Below are positions 1 through 12,700 of a DNA stretch of 64,000 nt, piece after piece (position 1 is the first letter of the stretch; each line of letters starts with the position of its first letter). The stretch is from Bretschneidera sinensis (Eukaryota; Streptophyta; Magnoliopsida; Brassicales; Akaniaceae), in contig CM043700.1 in assembly GCA_023935145.1 (NCBI GenBank), positions 107,572,400 to 107,636,399 on the forward strand, written 5' to 3'. The notes below the pieces were generated by a model. The model did not search any database. It saw only the letters and a program-made list of their open reading frames with translations, and was not told where the DNA came from. A program made the position numbers and the translations under genes.

Positions 1-2946
1 CCAATTCACCCCTTCTTGGTTTGCACTTTAGTTTACATTCATGTAACGAAATGTCAAGAACAATAAAATAATCTGGAGACATATTGATTATATACATAGA
101 ATGAATATTGTATGCACTAAAGCTTAGTTCAATCAAAGAAATCAGACATTATATAGTGTATTGCCCGTAAAAAACATTTTAAGGGAGAACTTAAATTAAA
201 TAGTGATCATAACAAATCAAAACCAACCATTTTACAGTAAAATACTATCAATTCATTTATATTAAAATAAAGGTAAAAAAATTGGCTTTAAGCCAATTTC
301 AATTTCAAAATTATACATGAACATAAGTTGGCAAATCAAACTAAATCTAGACAAGTTCTAAAGTGCTTGTTCCTTTGAGGTCATATAGAAAACTCATATA
401 CATAGATGTTTAAAACAATTTAAGATTACAACAATCGCAATCAAAAGTTGTGTTTTTCTTCGTCTTTTTTTCTTAAATGGAAATACAAATCACGAGATCT
501 ATTATAACTTTCTTGAAAAAATTCTCATACATAGAATTCATATAAAAGAAAAAGATAAGATCAAATTTATAATTAGTAAAAGATATTCGAATTGCTGATC
601 AAAATTTAAGAGCCAATTAAGTAAGTGAGCCATATTCATTTGGTTCTCACTTGTGTCACTAAAATTTAGTTCAAACAAAAAGTTTGAGTACTATAAAAGC
701 ATTGACCATAGGATCAAAATCAGAGTAATTTAGGGTTGAATAATAATACAATTTAACTATAACATAGACTTAATAATTTAATATTTAACAGCCTAACAAA
801 GAATAATGTAAGCCAAAAATAGACTATTCAAACAGCCAACATATTAGTAACTGATCATTAAATCAGCTACTAGATTCAATTTGAAGTTCAATAGGGTATG
901 TAAGATTACCATCTTGACCAGAAGATAACGAAAAAGGTAACTTCCTTGACAAAATCTACCCAAGGATATAGTAATGGAATAAAATAACTGACCAAATTCA
1001 AATCATAAGAGTTCACTTAAGAAAATCCATATGTAAGCCTTTTCTCATCTTCGAAATCACAAGACATTTTTTTTCTTAAAAAAAGGCCAATGCTAGTTCG
1101 GATATTATTCAGTTTGAATGGAGAATTCCATAAACTCAAGTTTGAACCTTTACAATTTAAGGTCATGTATAATCTATAACCTTCAAAGCGGTTTCTAATG
1201 TTGTGCGCAATATATAATATTTTCTCAAAATACTTATAAATTCATCATGAAGCTAAAATGCAGTCCAAATATTTTTCGAAAGAGTGAGATCGAATAACAT
1301 GATGATTACTAATACAACTGGCTTCAAAGTTGTCTAAAACACCAAATTGGGGTTATCACAAAGTTTTCAAAACTGGAGACTAAGGCAAGTTCACACCCAA
1401 AAAGAAAACAATCTTATTGGCTAACTCAAAATTTATGCATAATACCCATAGATATGAGGAACAGATATTGCAGTTTAAGCACGAATATACTGAGCTAAAT
1501 TTTGGATAAAAATTTAATGATTTAAGCACTATATATTAAGGGAAGGATGTCGACTCGAAGCACTATTTGAATCAACGATAATCACAATACATATGGATTA
1601 TCAAAAAGTAAGTTAAAACAAAATTCAACCATAATATAGACACTAACATAAGCAAGCATACTAAAGAAATGACTCACAGAAGACTTGTCACATGTACGAT
1701 TCTTGATTTGGTGTCAAAATGATAAGGTATAATCTAATATATAAGAATACCTAGGAAGGGAAAGACAAAACACTGATATGGAAAAAAATAATTTGACGAA
1801 GCATTACAGAATATCAAAGGCATGTTGAGATGCTATTTAGAAACAACTCAACATTCTTAGTTATGGGGTATATTGAGTAAATATAAAATTAGTTAAATCT
1901 CTTTTCCAAACACATCATAGACTCTTGAAGTATTTATATAAGTTTAAAAATATTTGAGGTCTATAATATTTATTTATTCACTATAGAGTGAAGAAAATTA
2001 TAGGATAGACAATAGGGTCCCTAACAATGAAAATAAGGTTTCAAACAAGGTAATTCTCACAACTTAAAGTGGAAAAAAACTTTAGCACAGAAAAACTTGG
2101 ATACTCAAATCCACAAAGTAAAACTTAATGAAACGGGATAAGAGTAAATCAACTAGTTGGTCTGTGGCTTCAAAAATATTTTTAAATGATAGCTTATGAA
2201 CCAATCAGTTAAACTGATTATACTACTAATCTTCTAGTCCTGACACAAATTTTCAACACCTTATACCAAAACAAAGTTAACAGATAATAGAACAAACTCT
2301 AGAGGAGAACATCACAAACAACAACAAAATTAAACACTTATTTTAAACAAGGCAGAACCGGAAGATAATTTTAAAAGAATAAGAGTTTTCTTAACAACAT
2401 ATTTCAAATGAATTCACAATGTATCCATATCAAAACAAACTTGAAGGTCTGAAGAGAAACTATGTAGAACTATATAACTTGTTCCAAGCTAAGGAAACTA
2501 TGAAAAATCGTAATTTGTAGGGTCCAAAGAATCAATGTTATTTAAATCTCATAGAAAACACGGGCTTGCAATAGAAACAAGCCAAATTTACACATTCTAT
2601 AGTGCAGTAAACAATAAAAAAATATCCACAGAAAATATATATCTTTGTGTTTCAAATGCAAGTCAAATTTAACAAAAACTACATCCAAAAGTGATTCATA
2701 TACTACTAAACTTGATTGAAAATAAAGCAAATAACTAAAGTTTATTTTTTTCTCTTTTTTTTTTAAAGGAATATCAATCCTCTAACAAACAACATATTTA
2801 CGCACATGGGTGTAGCTAAGAAAATGGCACTCACAATAAAGAACACATATAAAGTGAAAAATGAATCTAAATATGATAACGCGTCCCAAATCTCTAACAT
2901 CTACCCCACTAAGACCCACCTAAGCTTAACCCTAAAGATCATAACC
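1..2946 (-). other. Non-coding internal region of an LTR element, cut by window edge
   Basis: AT-rich DNA with no open frame resembling a known protein on either strand; the only frame near 60 codons (2542-2730, minus) looks like chance. Its position just inside the primer-binding site at 2949-2961 makes it the 5' internal part of the minus-strand element whose LTR is at 2968-5375. About 2.9 kb without gag suggests a non-autonomous (LARD-like) element or a long decayed leader. The other LTR would lie left of the window. Confidence 0.4.
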
Positions 2947-2948
2947 TA

Positions 2949-2961
2949 GGCTTTGATACCA
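2949..2961 (-). other. Retrotransposon primer-binding site (tRNA-iMet type)
   Basis: Read on the minus strand the site is TGGTATCAAAGCC, one base away from the plant initiator-tRNA-Met primer site TGGTATCAGAGC. It lies 6 bp beyond an LTR-like end GGGGTATAACA, as expected for reverse-transcription priming. Confidence 0.6.
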
Positions 2962-2967
2962 TTTAAT

Positions 2968-5375
2968 TGTTATACCCCTAACTGAGCACGAGTCGAAACA
3001 TGACAACAACTACTCACCTATAGAGTTTTCCCTACAAGTGCGCAAAACCTTACTAAACATAATCAAAGCTAAATCTTCATGAGTTCAAATTCTTAAAAGA
3101 CTTAGATTACACACTTTACATAAAAACAAGTCCCCAAAAATACCAAGGATATGAATTTGATGTCTTAACGGTTACTCCCCAGTAACCTCACATACGAAAA
3201 TCTCAATCTCAGAATCTGAAAAAAGAAAATAATTACAACATTGAGTAAGTAACAAAACTCAACCTAACTACAACAAGCATGTATTCTAATATTGAAACTA
3301 CATGTAAATATGAGATATCAATAACTAAACTAACTCATCCACTTGAATCATCATCCGTTGAGTTTAACAAATGTGGAAGCAAACATTAAGAATAAATAAT
3401 CAAACTCATTTCACAATAAAATAATTTCATCAAATATCACAACATTATGATCAAAAGTCGGTAATTAAAAAATATTCCATATAGGTTGCTTATCAATCTG
3501 ACGAAAGTTATGGTCACATTTAACCCTTTATAGTAAGGTCCAAAAGCCCATTTAACCCCTGGACTATCTAGTTCAAACGCTCATTCAATCTTTAGGCTAC
3601 CAAATCCAAAAGCCCATTTAACCTATGTGCTACTAGGTACAAAGATTCACATATCCCCTTGTAAGGGCCAAAACATAACTAGACTGGGAACTCTACTTCC
3701 ATCAAATCAATTATAAATAATTTTATTTCAAAAGTATAAAAAATAAATTAAATCATTTTTCAAAGCTTAATAAAACCACCGTATTCCAAAGGCTCAAACA
3801 CAAATCATCATATTCCAAAGGCTCAAACACAAATAATCATAATCCAAAAACTCAAACATAATTCATCATATTCCAAAGTCTCAAATACAAATAATTATAG
3901 TACAAAAGCTAAAACAAAAATCAAATCATTTACAAAGCCTTAACACAAGTTATCGTATTTCCAAAACCTGAATTATCATGATTTAGAAACTTAAATTAAA
4001 CATCATTGCTATATATACTAATAATAATTTCAAATAATTCAATGCTTAAACCATGAGTTTAACATGATAATAATAATAATAAAATGATTGAATATCCATT
4101 AATAGGAAACACTAGTTGAGTAAGATTACTTACCTCATTCGCAAGAGCACAGTGATCCCACAAACCCCGTATTTCTCTAGTCACCTCGTAAAGGAAAGGC
4201 ATAAAAAATCAACCAAAATATTTTAATGTACATTTCAAACATGCTATATATATGCCAACTAAGTTCCTTAATGGCATTGGATAGCTGCTATATGTTTCTC
4301 TAACTCAAAATAAATTTTGTAAACCGAAATCAATTTCTAATTTAAAGAATACCATCTGAATACCAATTAAATATATAAAATTTATTTTCAATATAAAACA
4401 ACTTAAGAAATGCTAAAATGCAACCTCTTATCAATGGAACCCAACAGTGACCAACGTGTATCAACGTACGCATTGGATGGATTCACTTAATATTTATTTA
4501 TTTATTTATTAGCTTTAACCAATACAACCAGGCTACTTTGAGCATTAATAACTTTCTCCACAAATATAATTTTGAAATGATCTATATATACCCATAAAGT
4601 ACTCTCAAAATACTATCTTGTTACTAATAAATCACCAAATTCTGACACAGGATGAACAAGTTATGGTGTTCTAAATTTGAACCCAAATATTGTCAAAAAA
4701 CCCAAAACTTAGTTATTTCTTTTTTCCAACCAGCCAACTTTAACACTGAAATTCTTTCAAAGAGTTATGATGTAAAATACATACCATTATAAATTTTATC
4801 TAAAGAACTACAAAGCCCAGTCATTACTTGCTACTATTTTCAGAAAAGCAGTTTACGGTGACTTAAAGTTGCCTATTGCTAACTATAGAAACAGTTTTGC
4901 TGAAAAATCTTTGAAAAATCATAACTCTCAGAATACACATCCAAATCAAATGAAACCAAATCCAAATTAAACAAAGGTAAGAATCTACATTTAAAGTATT
5001 ATGGTAGAAACCTCGCCAAAGCTTCGACGACAGCGCAAAAAAAATGGCAACACAATATCTAATACACCGTGTATATAAATAATTAGGAATTAGGTATTGA
5101 TTTCTTACCTAATTGTGATTTCTAGCCTCAAGATCATCTTCTTTCTCGTTCAAAGTTCAAATGAGTTATCTCTATCTCTCTTTATCTTTCTTTCTCTCGA
5201 TATCTCTTCAGAGAACCTGCCTTAATTACACAGATTTAGTTTTAAGATTTTATTTAATAACAATTATGGGCTAGACTCTAGCCTTTTTACTCATTTTATT
5301 AGGCACAGTTACCATATAATTAGTAACTAGCCCAAGCCCAAGCCATTTTTTTTTGTAGGGCTAGTTGGTATCACA
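2968..5375 (-). mobile_element. 5' LTR of a gypsy-type retrotransposon, about 2.4 kb
   Basis: On the minus strand the segment begins TGTGATACC at 5375 and ends GGTATAACA at 2968, giving the near-inverted TG...CA ends of an LTR, followed by a Met-type primer site. A 2.4-kb LTR fits Tekay/Del-like gypsy elements, but no pol domain is in the window, so the family is inferred only from LTR length and the TGTGATACC start. The LTR carries an internal about 30-bp tandem repeat (3781-3930). Its partner LTR is outside the window, so target duplication and age cannot be read. Confidence 0.55.
3781..3930. repeat. About 30-bp tandem repeat inside the left LTR
   Basis: Four to five degenerate head-to-tail copies of a unit built around ATTCCAAAGGCTCAAACACA followed by AAATMATCAT. 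The first two copies differ at only a few positions; later ones decay progressively. A related but looser pair of CCAAAAGCCCATTTAACC motifs lies at about 3541-3625. Confidence 0.75.
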
Positions 5376-6206
5376 TCTTTTCAATAATAGACTTCTATTT
5401 AAAACATATAATTGCAAGTAACCACCCATTTAATATAACTATTTCTATTTGATTTTTAAATTTCGTGCTTGAAAATAATAACTGGCTTTTTTATTATTTT
5501 AGAAAATACATCAACAACAACATGTCTTAACTCAACTTGACTTGATGAAGCAATAGCTTTGCTATGTTGAGTTGATTAAGTTAAAAAATTTAGCGTGTGC
5601 CTTGAAGTAGGAATAACTCTTGTAACCACTACAACACTTGAAACTAAACAAACACTAACTGCATTAGTAGTTCTTCCACTACTAGTTTGAGCACCACCAA
5701 CTCCATCACTCATGTTTCAAAGTCTATTTGGAACAAATGAATTCTATGAATTTTATATAATTCATTTGTAATTCTATACTTGTTATGTTTGGAACATAAA
5801 AAAGTATGAATTTCATTTCGAAATGAATTCATTATATAATTGAGCTAGCTTGTTGAATTCTATCAAAATTGATATAATTTACATATGAATTCCACCAAAT
5901 GAAGAGTAAAAAGTTATTTGCATTTACCAAAATATTATCTCGTTCTATCTCTGTTTCCCTCCCTCTTGTCTCCCTTTCACTCGAGGCTCTTTTGAATTAT
6001 TTATTTATTCTAAATATTTTAAACTTAAGACTTCAATTGAATTCTATAAATTTGTATAAAAACTCAAACATAAAATTCATTTCTAAATGACTTTTATTTT
6101 CATTTGATTCAAAATAGAGTGTTAGTGTAAAACTCTTTGGCTGATATCACACTTCACTATATGTCTCTTGGATTCTTTCTAACATATTTTTCCCTTTCTT
6201 TCATAC
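5376..6206. other. Intergenic DNA with a possible MITE (about 5720-6118)
   Basis: No gene seen. From about 5720 the DNA is rich in self-complementary GAATTC/AAATGAATT words. The left end (CTATTTGGAACAAATG, followed by GAATTCTATGAATTTTA) is imperfectly inverted at the right end (TAAAATTCATTTC, then CATTTGATTCAAAATAG near 6100-6117). This suggests a decayed MITE of about 400 bp; I could not define a target duplication. The 63-codon frame at 5899-6090 lies within it and is not a credible gene. Confidence 0.3.
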
Positions 6207-7850
6207 TTGTTAGATTGGATAATTTTACCTAATTTGTTACTCAAGCTCAAAACTATGTTATTCACTACTTCACAACTCATTTCCTCAAGCTCAAATATAT
6301 ATCATGCTTCTCTTTATCAAGAGCTTCTACCTCATGAAAGCTTTCACGTCCTATTGAAATGCCATTTTAATAGAGAGCAGCAAGTTAAAAGGCCATTTTA
6401 TATTTGCACAAAGCCTGGCCATGAATATAAGGATTGTCATTTTAAATGCTCTAGATGCAAAATTCTTAACTATTCCGAAAGATATTTTTGGTATAAAGAT
6501 AAAGGAGAAAAAAACGGAGATAAAAATGCATCAAAATTCTCAAAAGAAAGTGATGATCAATTGTTCTACACTTGTATGAATGTTGAACACAAGACAACAG
6601 ATACTCGGTACTTGGATAATGGGTGTAACACTATATAACTAATGCTCGATTGCTTTTTGTGAAGCTTGATGAAAATTATTCTTTTCATATGGAACTTGGT
6701 GACAGTAAAAAGGTAAAATTTGAGGGGAAAAAAGTCATTGCAGTCCACACCGAGGAAGGTAACAAAAAGCATATTCATAATGTCTTTCATTCTCCTAGAA
6801 TAAATCAAAACCTTCTAAGTGTTAGACATATGATGAAGAAAGGTTATAAAATGATTTTTGATGATGATCAATTTGAAATCTTTGATAAGAAAAATAATTA
6901 AAAAGTGTTAGTAGCCAAGATGAGTTCAAATAACATTTTGATTCTCAATATGACATCTCTATAGAATGTTGTTTTAAAAAACGAGAATGTTGATGAGTCT
7001 TATCTTTGGCGTTTGGGATATGGTCTTTTGAATCACAAAGGCTTGCAATTGTTGAAGCAAAAGAACATGTTGGTTGGGATTCTCTCAATTAATAGCAAAG
7101 ACAAAATTTGTTTAGGTTGCATATATGGGTAGATGCACAGATTTTCTTTTGCCAAAACAGCTTGGAGAGCTCGTGCTCTTCTTAAGCTCATGCACGCTGT
7201 GAACCCCATCTCTAAGTGATAAACAATATTTTTTTACTCTTTATTGATGTTTATACTAGAACAATATGGATTTACTTTCTTGACAAAAAATCATATGTTT
7301 TCTCTATCTTTTTAATTTCAAATTCTTTGTAGAAAGACAAAGTGGTTATCAAATGAAGACACTCAAAACTAATCATGGAGCATAATTTATTTACTAGCCC
7401 TTTCTCGATCATTGCAAAGAGAAAGAAATTCAGAGGCAACTCACAATTAGGCACACTTTCAACAAAATGGAATGGTTGAAAGGAAGAATCAAATAATCAA
7501 GGAGATGTCACGAAGTATGCTAATGGGCAAAGGTCTTTACAACAAATTTTAAGCTGAAATTGTTAATACTGCGGCTTTTATCCTCAACCATTAGCCAACA
7601 AAAGTAATTCGTAACAAGACTCCATTTGAAGCTTAGGACAATTGCAAGTCGGTGGTAAATCAACTTTAAGTCTTTGGATGCGTCGCTTATAACCTCATTA
7701 CTTCTCAAAACAGAGGCAAGTTTGATGAAAAAAATGAGAAGTATATCTTTATTGGCTATAGCGATGAATCCAAAGGCTATCGACTTTCCAATCCAAAGAA
7801 AAACAACTAGTGCTTTCAAGGGACGTATTTGATGAAATGACAACATGAAA
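6207..7850 (+). pseudogene. Degenerate Ty1/copia gag-protease-integrase fragment
   Basis: Remnant polyprotein in several frames. 6390-6640 carries a decayed zinc knuckle (ICTKPGHEYKDC, first Cys lost) and a protease-like LDNGC (family DSGC). 6650-6901 matches the copia region after the protease site (LGDSKKVKFEGKK, NLLSVRHMMKKGY). 6960-7850 carries integrase pieces, including RLGYGLLNHKGL (pre-integrase), FQQNGMVERKN (catalytic Glu region) and YIFIGYSDESKGYRL. In-frame stops and frameshifts are frequent, and reverse transcriptase, RNase H and clear LTRs are absent. Dead, 3'-truncated copy. Confidence 0.85.
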
Positions 7851-9130
7851 ATAGGAGGATGATGTCGCTCAAGCTCATGCAGGATCTTTCATGAGATTAT
7901 AGATCAAAAGGTTGCATTGTTCGGTCAAAAAAATCAATGATATGCGCTTTATTTTCAGTGTACGTTAAAGGGTGCAAGTAATTTTCTCTTAATGAACGTT
8001 AAATAGGATATTTATGCTATAATTAATGCAATATTTGATTTGAATTTACAAATGTCAAAATATCATTTCTTCTTAAAAAAAGAGAAAATCGTTTAAACTT
8101 AAATGCAAATTTAAAATCATAGTGCATTTGTCTAAGCATTTATTAAGGGTTAACAAGTGTTGGTAAGGCACTTGTTATTCAAAACCTAAAAGAAAAATAT
8201 TTTATTTAAACTTTGGGATTCCATTTAACATAAATCATGATTTCTTCTCCATTAAAGGAAAAATCACGATTTTTTTTTGTTGAAATTATTTGGTCAAAAT
8301 AATCCATCAAATAATAGGCAATTCTTTCCTATACTCAGTGACACGTCATTTTTCGTATCGGGTAGAAACTTTATTGGTCATTTTTAGAGAACAATGTTAA
8401 TTGAGTTTGTATGGCTATTGAGCTGTGTTGGGTTGTGCTAGCCCATGGTCGACATAGATATATATTATTTTTTTATTGAAAATAGTAAAAAAAACTTATA
8501 AATATTAAATTGAGTGCTTATAATTATATAGAAAAAAATATATTTTTATTGATGAATTTAAATATTACAAATAACTTAAAATTGAACAAAAACAGCAACA
8601 TAAACAAATAACTTAAAAATTACACATGCAACTCTGGTTTGAGAGTGCAGATCTTTGATGCGCAATATTGGACATGTACCTTGCATCATCATCTAAGGTA
8701 GGGCAATTTTTGTGCTAACTGATTGGCAAAATATGGAGTTGGCATGGATCAGGACATGGTGAGCTCCACCACCACGGATGTTATTGGGGTTTGTTTCCCA
8801 AATGCTATATATGACGTTAGTTTTGCTTTTGTTTTTCTCATTCTTTCATTAAAAAAAAAAAAAAATTACAACAAAAATCTTTCAAATAAATAACTTTAAA
8901 AAACAACAATATATAAAATAAATAAGAAATATTAAATGACTTACAAATGAGTGAAATATAATAAACAACTTAAAAAATTAAATAGATAAAAAATGTGATT
9001 TTAGGTGAATTTGCTTTATTTATGAATTAGTGGATCACATGCCATTATACTAAAAATAGAGTACCATCCAATTTTTCTTGGCTTATTATTCTAGTGGCAT
9101 AAAATTGTACGTAATTTTGAATTTTATTAG
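7851..9130. other. AT-rich intergenic DNA, no gene seen
   Basis: No supported coding frame. GGGTTGTGCTAGCCCATG at about 8429 resembles the GC-rich motif at 9131-9329, so part of this stretch may be the interior of the same decayed hAT-like element. Homopolymer A runs occur near 8850. Confidence 0.5.
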
Positions 9131-9329
9131 ATGTTATGGTCGTGCTGGGTTGTGCCTGGCCGTGCCTCATGTCGTGCCGTGGGCTTCAAAAGCTAGGCCC
9201 AGCACGGCCCATGCAACAGTACTGTGCCAGACACGGCACGGCCAGTGAAAGTATGGGCCGTACTGTGCCTCATTTGTTCCGGGCCGTGCTGAGCTGCAGG
9301 CCGGCCCAGTCCATTGCCACCCCTATCGA
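9131..9329. mobile_element. GC-rich terminal region of a hAT-like non-autonomous element
   Basis: An abrupt GC-rich island of repeated GTGCTGGG, GGCCGTGCC and CACGGCCC words ends in CATTGCCACCCCTA. Its complement TAGGGGTGGCAATG is the usual terminus of plant hAT MITEs. The opposite terminus was not found, so the element is truncated or decayed on the left. Frames at 9136-9402 on both strands are by-products of the inverted GC-rich words. Confidence 0.45.
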
Positions 9330-9339
9330 CCCGATGTGA

Positions 9340-9785
9340 TATATGCCAATTGTAATAGCCCACAATAAGGCCCAATACTGCAGTCGTGTAGTCCTTCTTC
9401 ATCTTGTAGGAAAACGTAGAATCGACCCATTTGGTCAGTATATGGTTTACTGCTTTTCTTTTTTGGGACTTTATCGCAAATTATTTTTTGGATCTGGCCT
9501 CATGGGCCTAATAACAAAATCATTTGATCGAAGTGGAGACTCGAGTTCTCAAGTTTCAACTCAACAAGAGCGCCAATAAGCCGTTCAAACTTCAAAATCT
9601 CTCCCTCTCTGCTTTGAAGTGACATTCTTTCTCTCCCTCGGAGCAGTCCTTCATGGACGCAGTCAAACTGAAACCCTAACCTTTGCCAGTCGGATTTCTT
9701 TCCCTCCATTTCTATCTTCTAATTTTCACTATTCAATTCCTAAATTTCCTTTTCCTTAGACTGGAAATGCCGTTGAGATCCGGCC
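9340..9785 (+). promoter_or_regulatory. Probable promoter and 5' UTR of the MPS1 kinase gene
   Basis: Lies between a transposon end and the start codon. It contains two site-II/TCP-type words (GGCCCA at 9369-9374, TGGGCC at 9503-9508) and a telo-box AAACCCTAA at 9671-9679. This pairing is typical of plant genes active in dividing cells. CT-rich stretches at 9595-9640 look like 5' UTR. AACGG cores (minus strand, 9581-9585 and 9770-9774) recall the G2/M MSA element but do not match the full consensus. No clear TATA box. Cell-cycle regulation is an inference. Confidence 0.45.
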
Positions 9786-12700
9786 ATGGACAGGGAGGCT
9801 AACCTTCCGGTTCCACCAGCTTCAGTACCGAAGAATCTGGTTCGTCCGATCTTAAATCAAGAAAGTTATCCACCGGGATTACTCCGGAATGTTCAAGCCG
9901 CCTTCAAGCGCCACCGCCCTCTTGGTACCGCCCCTCTCTCTTCATATATATGTGTGTGCGTGCGTGTGTTTATATGTGTTGGGTTTGTATAAGCTTTCTT
10001 TTCCTCACTCTGTATGTTTCCAGTCTAGTTCGTGAATGTTAATATTATTAGGGATTTTATATTGGTTTGGGTTCTTCAATTGATTGAATTTAGGGTTTTC
10101 CTCTGTGTTTGTTAGGGCAGTATGTACTTTCCTTTAGGTGGAAATTTGAAATTTAGGGTTGTTTATTTGGTTCTATAAGAATATAATCCATATAAATTTT
10201 TTTTTTGCTCGTATCTATAATTTGCTATACTTGCTGGTCAGTTTTATCGTGGAAATATTTGGTTTGGAGGGGTTCTATGATGAATCATCAGCTAAAATTT
10301 TACGTTTCTTTAGATTTTTTTTTTTTTTTCCTGTATCGGGGCCTTTATGCTAGCTCTTAGATTGCTGGGTTTGGGTTTCTAAAATGAATTAGAATATAAC
10401 ATACGCCTGGAAGCAACTCCGGAAAATAATTACTCCAAGTGAACCTTATTAAACGATTGTGAATATCTAGGCTACTGATTTAGTTACAAGAGTTTGTGTG
10501 TGAAGATCTATGAGGACATTTTGGAGGTTGAAAGAAGTCTGTTATTTCAAATTATTACTTTTCGAATATTTATTTTGAATCTCTCAAATATGATGCCTGA
10601 GTGATGCACTCAAAAAACTTGTGTGTCTATTTGGAGGAGTTTTCAGGTACAATGCAGACTAACAGTATAAAGCCTAGGCGTAGTGTTGCTCCTGGACGGG
10701 ATGCATCTGGAAGCTCGGGTTTCAGTGTGGGTCCTACAGCAGATACAAAGAAGTCTCAAGATGTTTCATTGAGTCAGAGTCACACTGCAAAGAATTTGAT
10801 AACACATTCTATAAGCACGACTGTTGTTGGGGAATCTCACGAAGATGCATCAATTACACCATCTTCGGTTTCAGTCACTATCACTGAAACTTTTGATGAG
10901 AGTATGAACCCATTCAACATGCAGAGAGATCAATCCAATCCCGTTATTGGTTGTAAAGAGAATAATCCGCATGTAGAATCCCAACATGTTAATGGTCGGA
11001 GAAAAGTCCAGTTTCTTACTGGAAACAATGTCACTTCTCCGGGTAATATGTTGCACCCTTTTCTTGAGAAATCTATATTTAGTTCCTTTTGCTTTCTACT
11101 CTTTGCAACTCCACTCTTAAACTCCTAAGTCTTAACAAAAATGTCATATTACTGCAATTTTGTATAAATTCTGAATTTGTCACTACCCTCCAAGATATAT
11201 TTCTCCTTCCATTTCAACATGCAGGGGCCGATGATCGAATGGCCACTGGAATGGAGAATTTATCATCTCATATGAGTTCACTTGCATTGACAGAAATGGA
11301 GTGGGATGCAAGCAATCAAGTAGAGGCATCAACTGCCGTTGTCAATAATGAGCCAAGGCATCAGGATTTTCAGAGCATGGAATCTGAAAGCTGTTTGAAG
11401 TCTGATGCAGGGATATCTTCTTCACTGGCAAAGAGAACAACGATTGTCCAGGATCAGCTGCAGCAGTTCAGAAACTTCTTAAGCCAACCTGTTACACAAT
11501 CTTCAGTTGTGGGGTCATCATGCGCTACCACAACATCAATCCACTCGACTTCAGCACCCATGCTTAATGCAACAACCTGTGTCTCTCGTTCTCATCGAGA
11601 AGGCAATCCTCATGTGACACTTGAACCTTTGGGAGATTTCAATGTGAATCCTGAACCTGTAAATCAAGGAGTGATGATGCGGTCTTCACTTCCTTCACTT
11701 AAGGACACAAGTGCCATGTTGGTTGATCAAACACCAATTGTGGACCAGTCAGCTACCTACACTATTAATACCGAAGTGGAAGTTAAGGAATTTGATAAGT
11801 CTAAGCAGCAACAATGTACTATGGCGAGGGAAAGTGAAGCTCCACAGGATTCTTCTTTTATCTATGATAAGTCAATCAAAGAGCAAGGATTTGCAGGCGA
11901 TGTGAATGATGTCCAGTCTCATGCTCCATTGTCCAAAAACTTGCCTTCTGATTTAAAGTTGGAGCCTCCTAAACTAGAGAAGCAAGAAAAGGTTGCAAGT
12001 GGTAAAGGGGCATCAGTACCTCGTAAACGGAGTTATGATCCTGACTTGTTCTTTAAAGTGAGCGGAAAGCTCTATCAAAGGCTTGGCAAGATAGGTAGCG
12101 GAGGAAGCAGTGAGGTCCACAAAGTTATTTCTTCGGACTGTAAAATATATGCACTTAAGAAAATCAAGCTTAAAGGTCGTGACTACGCTACTGCATACGG
12201 GTTTTGCCAGGAAATTGAGTATTTGAACAAGTTGAAGGGGAAAAACAACATTATACAGTTAATAGACTATGAGGTACTCACTTTCAGCTAAAATCTACTG
12301 TGCAGATTCAATTCTTGTCAATCATCATTATATATGCAACATCACTATGCCTTGTCTCCTCTAGTGCAACTGTATGCTGTTCAAATTTGAATGTGACATG
12401 ACCTAAAAGATGATATAACTTAACGCTCCAATATGATATAGTAAACTAGAGTTAAAAATCACCATTGCTATTTTCATTTCTAAGAAGTAAAGTTTTAATG
12501 GTGAGATCCAGTAAATCAGTCCAAAGCCTATGATGTGATAACCTATCAAGTGGTCTAGAAGAAAATAAACTGCTCCTAAACAGATGTAAGGTCTGCCAAT
12601 GATGTCAAGTAGAATCGCTAAAGAAACCTTTAACACAAGGGGAATGAGGTTGCTAAAAGTTGGCCATGGTGCCTGAGCAGGACAAACTGCAGAAACAAGC

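Noticed and set aside
3781..3930. Possible CRISPR-like array
   Set aside because: Repeats are contiguous and degenerate with no unique spacers, in a plant LTR.
9136..9402. Overlapping open frames on both strands in the GC-rich island
   Set aside because: They arise from repeated GGCCGTGC/CACGGCC words of a transposon end; no domain, and both strands are open for the same compositional reason.
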